From an uncultured Prevotellaceae bacterium (GTDB lineage Bacteria > Bacteroidota > Bacteroidia > Bacteroidales > Bacteroidaceae), in the NCBI GenBank assembly GCA_947169115.1, contig CAMVOK010000011.1, positions 1 to 64,000 on the forward strand: a DNA stretch of 64,000 nt. Reading direction: 5' to 3'. Shown here in pieces: positions 35,618-43,401 of this stretch. Every line of letters starts with the position of its first letter. Position 1 is the stretch's first letter. The translations under genes and the position numbers were made by a program. The notes under the pieces were generated by a model. The model saw only the letters and a program-made list of their open reading frames with translations, was not told the origin of the DNA and made no database searches.

Positions 35618-35640
35618 ATTAACTTTTTTTAACGAAAAAG

Positions 35641-37599
35641 TCAGGATAATAGGGCAATCCACTTGTCGCCAAGGGCCGATTTGGTGGCAATATGTTGCTG
35701 TACGGCCGTGACAAAGGGGTTGCTCTCGAACTGTCCGCGCACTTGTTCGAAATCGGCATCTGCCGTGCGACGGTTGCCGTCGAAGCCGAAGCCCGTCTTG
35801 GTGGACAGGGAGAACTCCTTCTTGGCATCCTGATAAAGCATCTGGTCGAGGCCCACAACGGCTTTCTTCCACTCCTGTATGATGTTGACAAGTACTTCGT
35901 TACGTTCCAGGTCGGCTTCCGTCAGGTGGAAGAAACGGAGCATCAACTGGTAGGCCCATGCCCATTCGTAGTCGTAGTAGTGTAGGTGGATGTCGCGGAG
36001 ACGCTGGTTGACCTCCTCGTTGCTATTCACCAGTCCGGCCTCGATGTCGTTCATCAGTTGGGTGATGGCCGTGTGGGGGGCAATGAGTCCCGAGAGGTCG
36101 AGCCAGTCGCCTTCGCCCTCCTTACTTTCAGGCTGCAGTCTGTTTTTGCCTTCTTTCTCCAAACGGGAGATGAGTGAATTGCCGAGGAACTTGATGATGG
36201 CCATGCGATAGAGCTGTATGCCACGTTCCAGACTGGAGTGGGTGATTTTGGCACTCTGGTAGGAGTAGGTGTCGCTGGTGGCACCCGACAGGGTACGCAG
36301 CTGTTCCAGAACGTCGAGACCCTGTACCATTTTGTCGATGGTGTAGGGCGACAGCAGGTTGAAGTTGACCAAATCCAGTTGCCCTTCCTTGCTGCGCTTG
36401 TCGCGCTTGGGCCACTTCTGGGCATCGCGTATGGTGCCTACAGAGCGCAGGTTGACGGCCGGGGCCAGCCACGTCTCGCCCTTTTTCTCGATGAGGTAGG
36501 AGAAGGGTAGGGCGGAGGTGTCGGAGTTGCTGGAGTGGCGACCCATGACGAGCGAGAAGGCTCCGATGCGGGCAGGCCACAAGATGTAGGAGTCGGAGGC
36601 CGTCTTGGCACCGCGCTCCATGGCGCCCTGATGGATGGGGCCGAGCTTATACATGTGGTTCGACTGGTTGGAACCGCTGCCGGCGTTCATGAAGGAGAAC
36701 ATGCCGGCGATGAGGAGGGTGCTTTTGTGGTGGGTGACGGTGAAGGGGCCGGCAAAGATGGCACATGCCTCGCCGTTCTCCTCCTGACAGTTGCAGAAGA
36801 AGAGGGAGTCGGAGGCAGAGTAGCCGTGACCCAGCGTGCAGGCCTGGCCGACATAGACACGGGTGAGGGTGGTGCAGTCTTCTATCTGTGAACCGTTTTG
36901 TACGATGAAGTCTTCGGCGATGACCCCATAGCCAATGTGTACGGGAGAATCCTCGCGGGACATGAGCGAACCGTTCTTCAGCCGTCCTGCCCCCTCAATC
37001 TTGGAGAACGGACCGAGGTAGATGTTCTTTACATATCCGGTGTCAACAATGGTGCTGTGGTGACCGATGCGTCCACGATCGCTGGTGCGCGTGGCGACAA
37101 TCTCCTGAGCCATCTGTTTCAGACGGCCGATGAGCAGGGGACGGTGGCGGTACATGGCTTGCATGTAGGCTTCCTGGGCGGAGAGCTGGTCATGGATACA
37201 GACTTCGCGCCCGCCAGTCTCGTTCAGCACGCTCACCTCCACTCCATTTCCGAAGGACGAAGGACCGTCCACGATGATGATATCTACATTCTCCAGGAAC
37301 GAATCGTGCTCCACGTCGTAGTTGGCAATGTAGTTCTTGATGTTCTCGATGCAGCAGTCGTCGCCTACGGTGACGTTGTGCAGGGTGGCGTGGAAGATGC
37401 CCGAGTGTTTGTGCATACCGCCCGGGAGGGTGAAGGCTTTGTCGAACTTGCCTAAAGAGCAATGTCCTGAGAAACGTACGTTACGCAGATACTTCACGTT
37501 CAGTTCGGGATGTACCTCTATGGCCAGCCAGTCTTCGGCTGTGCAGCCTTGCTGTTCCAGCTGCTCTATTTCTGCTTGGGTGAAACTTCTGTATTCCAT
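35641..37599 (-). CDS. DUF4954 family protein (left-handed beta-helix, acyltransferase-like fold)
   Basis: A 652-residue cytoplasmic protein without signal peptide. The N-terminal 380 residues show the irregular hexapeptide pattern of a left-handed beta-helix, as in sugar-nucleotide acyl/nucleotidyltransferases (VKYLRNVRFSGHCSLGKFD, ATLHNVTVGDDCCIENIKNY, DTGYVKNIYLGPFSKIEGAG, EDCTTLTRVYVGQACTLG). The C-terminal part is helical (DLVNFNLLSPYTIDKMVQGL). The sequence fits the Bacteroidetes family DUF4954, whose reaction is unknown. It is a single gene facing away from its plus-strand neighbour. No clear promoter box was seen in the AT-rich upstream 90 bp. Confidence 0.82.
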   Translation of the reverse strand: MEYRSFTQAEIEQLEQQGCTAEDWLAIEVHPELNVKYLRNVRFSGHCSLGKFDKAFTLPGGMHKHSGIFHATLHNVTVGDDCCIENIKNYIANYDVEHDSFLENVDIIIVDGPSSFGNGVEVSVLNETGGREVCIHDQLSAQEAYMQAMYRHRPLLIGRLKQMAQEIVATRTSDRGRIGHHSTIVDTGYVKNIYLGPFSKIEGAGRLKNGSLMSREDSPVHIGYGVIAEDFIVQNGSQIEDCTTLTRVYVGQACTLGHGYSASDSLFFCNCQEENGEACAIFAGPFTVTHHKSTLLIAGMFSFMNAGSGSNQSNHMYKLGPIHQGAMERGAKTASDSYILWPARIGAFSLVMGRHSSNSDTSALPFSYLIEKKGETWLAPAVNLRSVGTIRDAQKWPKRDKRSKEGQLDLVNFNLLSPYTIDKMVQGLDVLEQLRTLSGATSDTYSYQSAKITHSSLERGIQLYRMAIIKFLGNSLISRLEKEGKNRLQPESKEGEGDWLDLSGLIAPHTAITQLMNDIEAGLVNSNEEVNQRLRDIHLHYYDYEWAWAYQLMLRFFHLTEADLERNEVLVNIIQEWKKAVVGLDQMLYQDAKKEFSLSTKTGFGFDGNRRTADADFEQVRGQFESNPFVTAVQQHIATKSALGDKWIALLS

Positions 37600-37689
37600 C
37601 TTTGTTATTTAAAGATTTTAGGATTTTTGATTTTCATACATACAATATAAATAACGTTATGCACGTTCATATATTATATTTATTTTAGG

Positions 37690-37741
37690 TTTTCTATGGT
37701 TTCTATAGTTCCTATAGTGACTATAGTACCTATATTATATA
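37690..37741. repeat. CTATAG word repeats upstream of the methyltransferase-like gene
   Basis: TTTCTATAGTTCCTATAGTG, ACTATAGTACCTATATTATA: near-copies of a 9-10 bp word. The same word fills the gap at 38237-38288 after the gene. Confidence 0.75.
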
Positions 37742-37752
37742 AGAGAGGAAAA

Positions 37753-38241
37753 ATGTTTGTTCGCAATCCTTGGGTATGGCTTAGACGCTTCTGTCACCGC
37801 TGTGGCTACGGCATTCATTCGCCGTTTGCCTATGCGTTTGTGAGTCAGGTGCTTTACTGCCCTGGGCGCTACTATGCCGATGCGCGGTTGTATCCGCTGG
37901 GAGAGCGATTGAGGCATCCGCGCCGTACGACCATCCGACGGCTCATGTTCCGGCTGGCCAACTACTGGCAGCCCGAGGAGATATGTGCCCCAGCCTCCCT
38001 GCACGATTATCTGCACGCAGGCTGCCACCAAGCCCACCTGACGGAGAACGACGGCAATGTTGTACGTATGCTGGGCGAGAAGGGCCGGATGGATGTGTAT
38101 CTGGGCATCGACCACGATAAGCCGACTTGGCGTCGTGTGAAGGAAAACCCCGACATGGTGGTTACCTTTGACCTCTACGACGTCGGGATTGCCTTCTCGA
38201 ATGTTGACTTAAAGAGACAGAACTATATTATAAATTGGTAA
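37753..38241 (+). CDS. Shrunken SAM methyltransferase-like protein
   Basis: A 162-residue protein from ATG 37753 (MFVRNPWVWLRRFCHRCGYG). It keeps the N-terminal mark of a Bacteroidetes methyltransferase family (GYGIHSPFAYAFVSQVLYCP) and its C-terminal end (WRRVKENPDMVVTFDLYDVG, IAFSNVDLKRQNYIINW). The central Rossmann part with the SAM-binding glycine loop, some 80 residues in relatives as I know them, is missing or unrecognisable. It may be a non-catalytic derivative. CTATAG-word spacers flank both sides, and the cobalamin adenosyltransferase gene follows after 57 bp, so they may be co-transcribed. Family assignment rests on short motifs. Confidence 0.5.
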   Translation: MFVRNPWVWLRRFCHRCGYGIHSPFAYAFVSQVLYCPGRYYADARLYPLGERLRHPRRTTIRRLMFRLANYWQPEEICAPASLHDYLHAGCHQAHLTENDGNVVRMLGEKGRMDVYLGIDHDKPTWRRVKENPDMVVTFDLYDVGIAFSNVDLKRQNYIINW

Positions 38242-38288
38242 TTCCTATAAATCCTATAGTGGCTATAGTATCTATAGTTCCTATAAAA
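38237..38288. repeat. CTATAG word repeats before the adenosyltransferase gene
   Basis: Near-copies of CCTATAGT/TCTATAGT between the two genes, the same word as at 37690-37741. Confidence 0.75.
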
Positions 38289-38298
38289 AATAAAGACG

Positions 38299-38844
38299 AT
38301 GAAGAAAAGCAATGTTTACACACGGCGCGGCGACGATGGGACAACTGGTCTCGTAGGCGGTCAGCGCATCCCGAAGTCGCATACTCGTCTGGAAGCCTAC
38401 GGCACCATGGACGAGTTGAACAGTTTTGTGGGGCTGTTACTGACCTACCTGACCGAAGCCGAGGATCAGCAACAGATGTTGAGGATACAAAATGATCTTT
38501 TCTCGGTGGGGTGCGAACTGGCCACCATCGATCGTCCGGCACGTCATGCCATCACGCCCGACGATGTGGTCTGGCTGGAGGAGGCTATCGACAAACTTGA
38601 TGCCGAGTATGGGGGATGGAGGGGTTTCGTGCTGCCCGGTGGAAGTCGTGGGGCTGCGGTCTGTCATGTCTGTCGAACCGTGTGCCGACGACTCGAACGG
38701 CGCATTTATGCCATTGATGACGGAGTGCCTACGGATTCTGCTTTGTTGCAATATATCAATCGGTTAAGTGATTATTTCTTCCTGCTTTCCAAGAAAATAA
38801 ATAAAATATCGGGAGTGGAAGAAAATATTTGGCAAAATCGTTGA
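38299..38844 (+). CDS. pduO: Cob(I)yrinic acid a,c-diamide adenosyltransferase, PduO type
   Basis: A 181-residue protein starting MKKSNVYTRRGDDGTTGLVG, whose TRxGDDGTT motif is the ATP-binding mark of PduO/MMAB adenosyltransferases. Others are GTMDELNSFVGLL, QNDLFSVGCELAT, GFVLPGG and CRTVCRRLERR, then YINRLSDYFFLLSKKIN. It adds the 5'-deoxyadenosyl group to cob(I)alamin in the cytoplasm, the step before CobQ, CobD and CbiB act. It is about 21.6 kb from those genes, which shows the pathway is split here. Confidence 0.93.
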   Translation: MKKSNVYTRRGDDGTTGLVGGQRIPKSHTRLEAYGTMDELNSFVGLLLTYLTEAEDQQQMLRIQNDLFSVGCELATIDRPARHAITPDDVVWLEEAIDKLDAEYGGWRGFVLPGGSRGAAVCHVCRTVCRRLERRIYAIDDGVPTDSALLQYINRLSDYFFLLSKKINKISGVEENIWQNR

Positions 38845-38863
38845 TTATATCATTCCAGTGTTA

Positions 38864-38871
38864 TATCTTTG
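38864..38871 (+). promoter_or_regulatory. -7 box of the DUF2795 gene
   Basis: TATCTTTG with an imperfect GTTG 20 bp upstream (38840-38843). The predicted leader runs about 85 bp through word repeats. Confidence 0.6.
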
Positions 38872-38885
38872 CACCCCGAAAACGC

Positions 38886-38948
38886 AAAATTCGTAATTCG
38901 CAACTCGTAATTTGTAATTCGTATTTCGTAATTCGTATTTCGTAATTA
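38886..38948. repeat. CGTAATT word repeats in the DUF2795 leader
   Basis: Copies of ATTCGTAATTCG, AACTCGTAATTTG and TATTTCGTAATTCG, period about 9-11 bp, between the -7 box and the ATG. They lie in the transcribed leader if the promoter call is right. Confidence 0.75.
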
Positions 38949-38960
38949 AAAAGAAAAGAT

Positions 38961-39182
38961 ATGTATTGGACACTGGAATTGGCTTCGAAGCTCGAGGATG
39001 CTCCGTGGCCTGCGACAAAGGAGGAGCTGATAGACTATGCCGTACGTAGCGGCGCTCCTCTGGAAGTAATCGAAAACCTTCAGGAGATTGAAGACGAAGG
39101 TGAAATCTACGAAACGATTGAGGACCTCTGGCCCGACTATCCTACTAAGGAAGACTTCCTCTTTAACGAGGATGAGTATTAG
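38961..39182 (+). CDS. DUF2795 domain protein
   Basis: A 73-residue acidic protein: MYWTLELASKLEDAPWPATK, EELIDYAVRSGAPLEVIENL, QEIEDEGEIYETIEDLWPDY. The pattern 'aPWPATKeELIdYA...GAP' is that of DUF2795. The domain is small and helical and its role is unknown. A single-gene unit with its own -7 box and a perfect terminator. Confidence 0.85.
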   Translation: MYWTLELASKLEDAPWPATKEELIDYAVRSGAPLEVIENLQEIEDEGEIYETIEDLWPDYPTKEDFLFNEDEY

Positions 39183-39203
39183 TTGAGGATAATCTGACTA
39201 AGT

Positions 39204-39265
39204 ATCCAAAATCAAGGATGGGGATGTGTCGAAAAACAGACACATCCCCATCCTTGATTTTGGAT
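39204..39265. terminator. Perfect terminator after the DUF2795 gene
   Basis: Arms 39204-39230 and 39239-39265 match over 27 bp (ATCCAAAATCAAGGATGGGG ATGTGTC) around loop GAAAAACA, followed by TTTTTG. Confidence 0.92.
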
Positions 39266-39284
39266 TTTTGGTACTTAACGTGAG

Positions 39285-39500
39285 TTAAAGCCCGAAGGGC
39301 TGATAAGATTACAGGCAGGGGTAAAACCCCTGCTAAGATGTATGCAGTAGGCAAACCCCGAAGGGGTGACAGAACTGTCTGTCGCCCTTTCTTGCACAGC
39401 AAGCGTAGCCCCTTCGGGTCGTCCGATTACAGGGCTAACGTTACGGCTCTTTTTAGCAGGGGTTTTTACCCCTGCCTGTAATCTATTGCCCATTCTGGGC
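39285..39500. repeat. Nested inverted-repeat element, about 180-215 bp
   Basis: Outer arms 39307-39336 and 39453-39483 are complementary over 30 bp apart from one extra T; each arm is itself a hairpin (GCAGGGGTAAAACCCCTGC). Inside are ACCCCGAAGGGGTGACAG, GTCTGTCGCCC and GCAAGCGTAGCCCCTTCGGG then TCGTCCGATTAC. The last part recurs, altered, at 20956-20998. No ORF of note. The flanks 39500-39640 are AT-rich with nothing recognised. Confidence 0.75.
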
Positions 39501-39647
39501 CTTGATGGTACGATTGCAAGAACTCACGTAATTTACTATTTACGCCTAATTATCAACCATGCAGGATTTCTCACCAGTTCTTCGCCAGTCATAATACGTG
39601 TGTGCATAAAAAAGTGGAATAATACATATTGTTTATGAAAAAAATTG

Positions 39648-39655
39648 TATCTTTG
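39648..39655 (+). promoter_or_regulatory. -7 box upstream of the small envelope protein
   Basis: TATCTTTG, 63 bp before the ATG at 39719. No TTTG at the usual spacing. Confidence 0.5.
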
Positions 39656-39718
39656 TTGGGTATTTATGAAAGGAAAAGACTGTCCGAGACGAAGTGAAAG
39701 GGGAGTTGAGAGTTGAGT

Positions 39719-40372
39719 ATGAGAAGACTATTTGTTATGGCATCAGGTCTGCTGTTTACCATAAAAGCCACTGCCCAGTTGCCGTATTTTGCAGCAACGG
39801 TGGGCGATGGCAAACTTTATGGCTATTCTTCCGTGAAATGGCGACCAGGAACCAACAGACAGGAAACCTACACCACATTCCAATATGGAGTGGGCAAACA
39901 CTTTGCTCCAGGTATCGACCTATACACAGGGCCGAGATGTGCCTATTGGGGCGCGCTCATCCGTTATGGTCATGAAATCAACAAGTGGATTAATGTAGGT
40001 GCCGAAGTTATTCCATCTTTCAACCTGAACGACAGTTTCCGTTTCTCTTATCTTTCGTCGGCCCTCTATATGAATGGGGCCATCACACGGGATGGCCGTC
40101 TGTTCTGGTGTTCCAACACTTGGTGGACGGTGAAGGATGGGGCAGAGAATACCATCAGCAACAACGAGTATATCGGTTATACCTTTACGCTGAAAAACGG
40201 CCACGCCATTACGCCAATGGCAGGTACCATCCATTCCTGGAAGTTCGACCAGGATGTGGATGTTACCGCAGGTTTTTATTATACGATAAAGAACTGGAAT
40301 ATCTACGTCTGGGGCAACGATTTCCTGAAAAGTCATCTCAGACTCATCGTAGGTATTGATTTCGCGCTGTAG
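39719..40372 (+). CDS. Small secreted, probably outer-membrane beta-barrel protein
   Basis: A 217-residue protein with signal MRRLFVMASGLLFTIKATAQ. The rest alternates aromatic and polar residues as in membrane beta-strands (YGYSSVKWRPG, TYTTFQYGVGKHF, ALIRYGHEINKWINVGAEVI, SAALYMNG-type, VTAGFYYTIKNWNIYVWGND) and ends RLIVGIDFAL. No family is recognised. The ATG at 39719 is used in place of a TTG six bases upstream since it begins the signal peptide. It converges on the FISUMP gene with 12 bp between the stops. Confidence 0.6.
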   Translation: MRRLFVMASGLLFTIKATAQLPYFAATVGDGKLYGYSSVKWRPGTNRQETYTTFQYGVGKHFAPGIDLYTGPRCAYWGALIRYGHEINKWINVGAEVIPSFNLNDSFRFSYLSSALYMNGAITRDGRLFWCSNTWWTVKDGAENTISNNEYIGYTFTLKNGHAITPMAGTIHSWKFDQDVDVTAGFYYTIKNWNIYVWGNDFLKSHLRLIVGIDFAL

Positions 40373-40384
40373 ATTAATGTGAAG

Positions 40385-41158
40385 CTATCTCACCGCTCTT
40401 ACAGAAAAGCCATAGGCTCGACTGGCAGACCAGTCTGCGTCGTAGCCGCGGAAGTTGATGTTGTAGGCAGAAGATAGCATGTTGCGGTTGACGTTTCCCG
40501 TCCAATAGAATCCGTCTGTACCAGCAGATTCGCGTACGGTGCCTTTTTGGAAGCCAGCTGCTGGCAGGAATATGCTGTTCCCGTTTTTGGCCGTGATGCG
40601 GAAGCCGGATACGCCATTCCGCACTTCATGAGTCCACTGGCACTGGGTGGCCAATTCGTTGATTTCGCTTCGTGTGGGCAAGCGCCATTCGCCGCCCCAT
40701 TGCTGGCGTGCTACGTCGTATTTCGTACCACAGATATTCACGCCGATAATCTGATACTGGTCGTTTTGGAAATAGAGATAGTTTGATTCCGAATAATCTT
40801 CCTTCTCGGTTGTCTCTCCCCAGGCGTAGAGTCCGCCATAGTCCTCGGAACGTATGGCTCCGATGTTGCAGACTGCCCAGCGTACTGAGAGTCCGAGATC
40901 CACACTCTCGTAGAGTTCACTGGTTGGTAACGTGATGAGGCCCATCGAATCTACATCTGCCTTGGTGAAGCGGTAAAGAGTGCCGCTCTTCATGCATACC
41001 TCCATCTGGTCGGGGAAGACTATGGAGTCAATACCTTCGATAGCGAACGTGGCTACTGCTCCACTTCGTTGATAAACGGCCAAAGCATTGGGCACCTCTT
41101 GTGCGGCCAAAGCCATACAAGAAATGCCCAATAGAAGTATGATGAGTTTCCTAAGCAT
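40385..41158 (-). CDS. Secreted FISUMP-domain protein
   Basis: A 257-residue protein with signal peptide MLRKLIILLLGISCMALAAQ. The N-terminal 75 residues resemble the small beta unit often found before such domains (LAVYQRSGAVATFAIEGIDSIVF). From about 80 it has the Fibrobacter-type major paralogous (FISUMP) domain: ESVDLGLSVRWAVCNIG, YGGLYAWGET, GGEWRLPTRSEINEL, SIFLPAAGF, YWTGN, and AYGFSVRAVR at the end. The function of the domain is unknown; it is surface-exposed in relatives. Its ATG overlaps the stop of the PI-PLC lipoprotein by one base (TGATG), so translation is likely coupled. Confidence 0.82.
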   Translation of the reverse strand: MLRKLIILLLGISCMALAAQEVPNALAVYQRSGAVATFAIEGIDSIVFPDQMEVCMKSGTLYRFTKADVDSMGLITLPTSELYESVDLGLSVRWAVCNIGAIRSEDYGGLYAWGETTEKEDYSESNYLYFQNDQYQIIGVNICGTKYDVARQQWGGEWRLPTRSEINELATQCQWTHEVRNGVSGFRITAKNGNSIFLPAAGFQKGTVRESAGTDGFYWTGNVNRNMLSSAYNINFRGYDADWSASRAYGFSVRAVR

Positions 41159-43179
41159 CAGAGGTTCTTTTCGCCTTTGACATAAACTTGAGAGTCGTCG
41201 GCATACTCGTCACCCGAGATGGCAATGCCTGTGTCGGTGCCTTCTCCGCTGGTGGTGTAGCGCGTACGACCTTTGTAAACGTATTTGTAATTCTGCTGGT
41301 GAATCAGTTCAAACATCTGGTCGCCCTTCTGGCTGGAAGAGAAAAGGAAGTCCGTCATCATGATTCCAAACTTGCCATTATGACCAGTGAAGGCGGTAGA
41401 GCCTAAGACAGCCGTATTAACTTTACTGGCCAGACTCGACACGTTGGTTGTTCCGCTGGCGATATTCGTGTTGTTTACAAACGTGTATCCTTCGTTGGTC
41501 TCGTTGACTGCGATGTGATCGTTCAGCATGGTGAGGAGGTTCCCCAGTTTCGTAGTTTCGCTGGAGGTGTCATATTCGTCCTGATAGCGGAGTGTACCAT
41601 TGGCTGTGTTACTGCCGTTGCCCGTCATAATGGACTTGTCGTTAAAGGAGCTGCCCCATCCCACCTTGCCGCAACCGAGGTCGGCTGTGCCATCACCGTC
41701 GGTGTAGTTGTCGCGGAAGATAATGACCATCTTGCCACGGCAGGGATTTAGGTTGCCTTTCCAACCGTATGTAGCGATGTAGTCGGTGTAGTTGTTTACG
41801 CAGTTCCAAACACGTGTGGCCCAACTGGTTTGGTGAGGGCCATCGCCCCAACTGATAAGGCGTGTGTCTTCTTCATGGATGAGGATGAATACCGTTTCTG
41901 TCGGGTTATTGGTCAGGAATGTTTTTACTGCATCTAAGGCATTGGCCAAAGTGACTCCCGTGCTGGTGACACCGTGAAATATAGTCAGGTCGCTTTGGTT
42001 GAATCCTGGGCGAAGGTCGAGTGCACGACATCCCATAGACAGTTGTTCGGCAATGCTATAGTCCTGACATTTGGCTGCCCCAGTGCTACCTGACGAACCC
42101 GAACTCGTAGCTGCATCGTGTGTGCCAGGGATGCTCAGATGGTTAAACTTCACGTTGCCGGGAATCATGGCCATCCAGTTTTGGGTGCGGGCAGTACTCT
42201 TGCTGCCGAAGTTATACTTCTTGTAGTAAGGCAGACATACGGTGCCATTGGTAACACCTGACACGGAGGATAGATATTCGCTATTGGCATCGGTATTGCC
42301 GACGGATGTTGTCGATGTCTTGGTGTAGTACTTACCATCGGTGGTACGTACGGTAATGGTGAAACCGTTAGTCTGTTTTACGGGCAATACGTAGAAACGT
42401 ACGACGGGGTGGGTGGCATTGACCTTGCTCACTCTCACCATTTCGCTCTGTGTGCTATACGAATAGTCTGTGGCATCGTTGCTACTGATGGTGGCCACCT
42501 TTGTCTGGGTGTTGAACTTCATGCGTCCGGCAATGCTCACCTGCGAATTGGCATATAGAGACACGGACTCTACCTCGCCTCCGTCGAATGAGGAGAGATT
42601 TACGTCAATGACGGAGCAGATGTGCCCGAAGGTGAAACTGGCGTTGGCCCCACCGCCTGTGGTGGTGGCTTGTGCTGCCATGTAGGGACCCATCACACCA
42701 CTGTTCTCGCGGTTCTCGGTGTAGTCCTGTTCGGTATAAATCATGGTGCTCACGGTCGAACCGTTCCAACTTTGTACGGCATCAGCGGGATAGAAGGCAA
42801 AGAAAGTGGCCTCGCTGCCCGTTCCGTCAGTGGTAAACGAGTTGCCTCCCGTCTTGGCTTCGAACACACACCGTGAGCCTGTGGTGTTCTCCTTGGGTTG
42901 GTAGGTGTAGTTCAGCACACCATCGCTTACACTGATTTTGTCACTTGTGGCCCAACTTGCGATTTCAAAATCGGCATTGATGGTGGAACGTGTTTGTTCG
43001 CCATCCAGATTCTCGGTGCCTTGGTCGTCGAGCTTGTCGCCTACAATAGTCGTGAACCCGATGCCTGTTCCTTCAGTAGGAGTGGCAGGTACGTTCTCTT
43101 CCACGTCGGTATCGTTGGTGCACGCTCCCAGCGTCAGGCCGGCGGCTAACAGAAAATACAGATATTTTGTTGTTTTCAT
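41158..43179 (-). CDS. Lipoprotein joining a fimbrillin-like domain to a PI-PLC X domain
   Basis: A 673-residue lipoprotein: MKTTKYLYFLLAAGLTLGAC gives Cys20 as lipid anchor. About residues 40-320 look like a fimbrillin/Mfa-like N-terminal domain (FEIASWATSDKISVSDGVLN, FFAFYPADAVQSWNG, FTFGHICSVIDVNL). From about 335 a phosphatidylinositol-specific phospholipase C domain follows: FNHLSIPGTHDAATSS with the first catalytic His near 352, CRALDLRPGF and TIFHGVTSTG with the second His near 402, then VFILIHEEDTR and GKMVIIFRDNY. It may cut PI lipids or GPI anchors of host cells; substrate not known. Third gene of a run behind 46038. Codons show no sign of being foreign. Confidence 0.82.
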   Translation of the reverse strand: MKTTKYLYFLLAAGLTLGACTNDTDVEENVPATPTEGTGIGFTTIVGDKLDDQGTENLDGEQTRSTINADFEIASWATSDKISVSDGVLNYTYQPKENTTGSRCVFEAKTGGNSFTTDGTGSEATFFAFYPADAVQSWNGSTVSTMIYTEQDYTENRENSGVMGPYMAAQATTTGGGANASFTFGHICSVIDVNLSSFDGGEVESVSLYANSQVSIAGRMKFNTQTKVATISSNDATDYSYSTQSEMVRVSKVNATHPVVRFYVLPVKQTNGFTITVRTTDGKYYTKTSTTSVGNTDANSEYLSSVSGVTNGTVCLPYYKKYNFGSKSTARTQNWMAMIPGNVKFNHLSIPGTHDAATSSGSSGSTGAAKCQDYSIAEQLSMGCRALDLRPGFNQSDLTIFHGVTSTGVTLANALDAVKTFLTNNPTETVFILIHEEDTRLISWGDGPHQTSWATRVWNCVNNYTDYIATYGWKGNLNPCRGKMVIIFRDNYTDGDGTADLGCGKVGWGSSFNDKSIMTGNGSNTANGTLRYQDEYDTSSETTKLGNLLTMLNDHIAVNETNEGYTFVNNTNIASGTTNVSSLASKVNTAVLGSTAFTGHNGKFGIMMTDFLFSSSQKGDQMFELIHQQNYKYVYKGRTRYTTSGEGTDTGIAISGDEYADDSQVYVKGEKNL

Positions 43180-43207
43180 AGTCAGTTCTTCTTTTTGTAT
43201 ATGTTTC

Positions 43208-43393
43208 TTACCATACGTTATAGTCGTTTTGCCAACTCTCTTCTTCGGTCTCCATATAGTGTCCCTTCACCATGTTCTCTTCACCCTCTCCGACACCACT
43301 GCCAGCCGCACTTCCACCGCTGACAGCGCAGATGCTGTAGCTCTGGGCGAATTCATAGATTTCGAGGCTTGGCTTGATATATGTTTTTTTCAT
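43208..43393 (-). CDS. Small peptide of the 'MKKxYxxPxxE' kind
   Basis: A 61-residue product: MKKTYIKPSLEIYEFAQSYS, then ICAVSGGSAAGSGVGEGEEN, ending ESWQNDYNVW. It starts 8 bp after the stop of the large tail-bearing protein and ends 28 bp before the PI-PLC lipoprotein start, so it sits within an operon. The N-terminus resembles that of the 56-residue product at 54999 (MKKKVYVPFRVEVLEM), also placed right behind a giant tail-bearing protein. There is a Gly/Ser-rich centre and an acidic aromatic end. The family has no known role. The internal ATG at 43393 is used because the upstream ATG lies inside the preceding gene's end. Confidence 0.65.
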   Translation of the reverse strand: MKKTYIKPSLEIYEFAQSYSICAVSGGSAAGSGVGEGEENMVKGHYMETEEESWQNDYNVW

Positions 43394-43401
43394 ATCTGTA
43401 T

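Noticed and set aside
39694..39975. 93-residue frame starting MKGELRVEYEK
   Set aside because: It overlaps the 217-residue frame in another phase; the latter has a signal peptide and beta-strand pattern, the former nothing.
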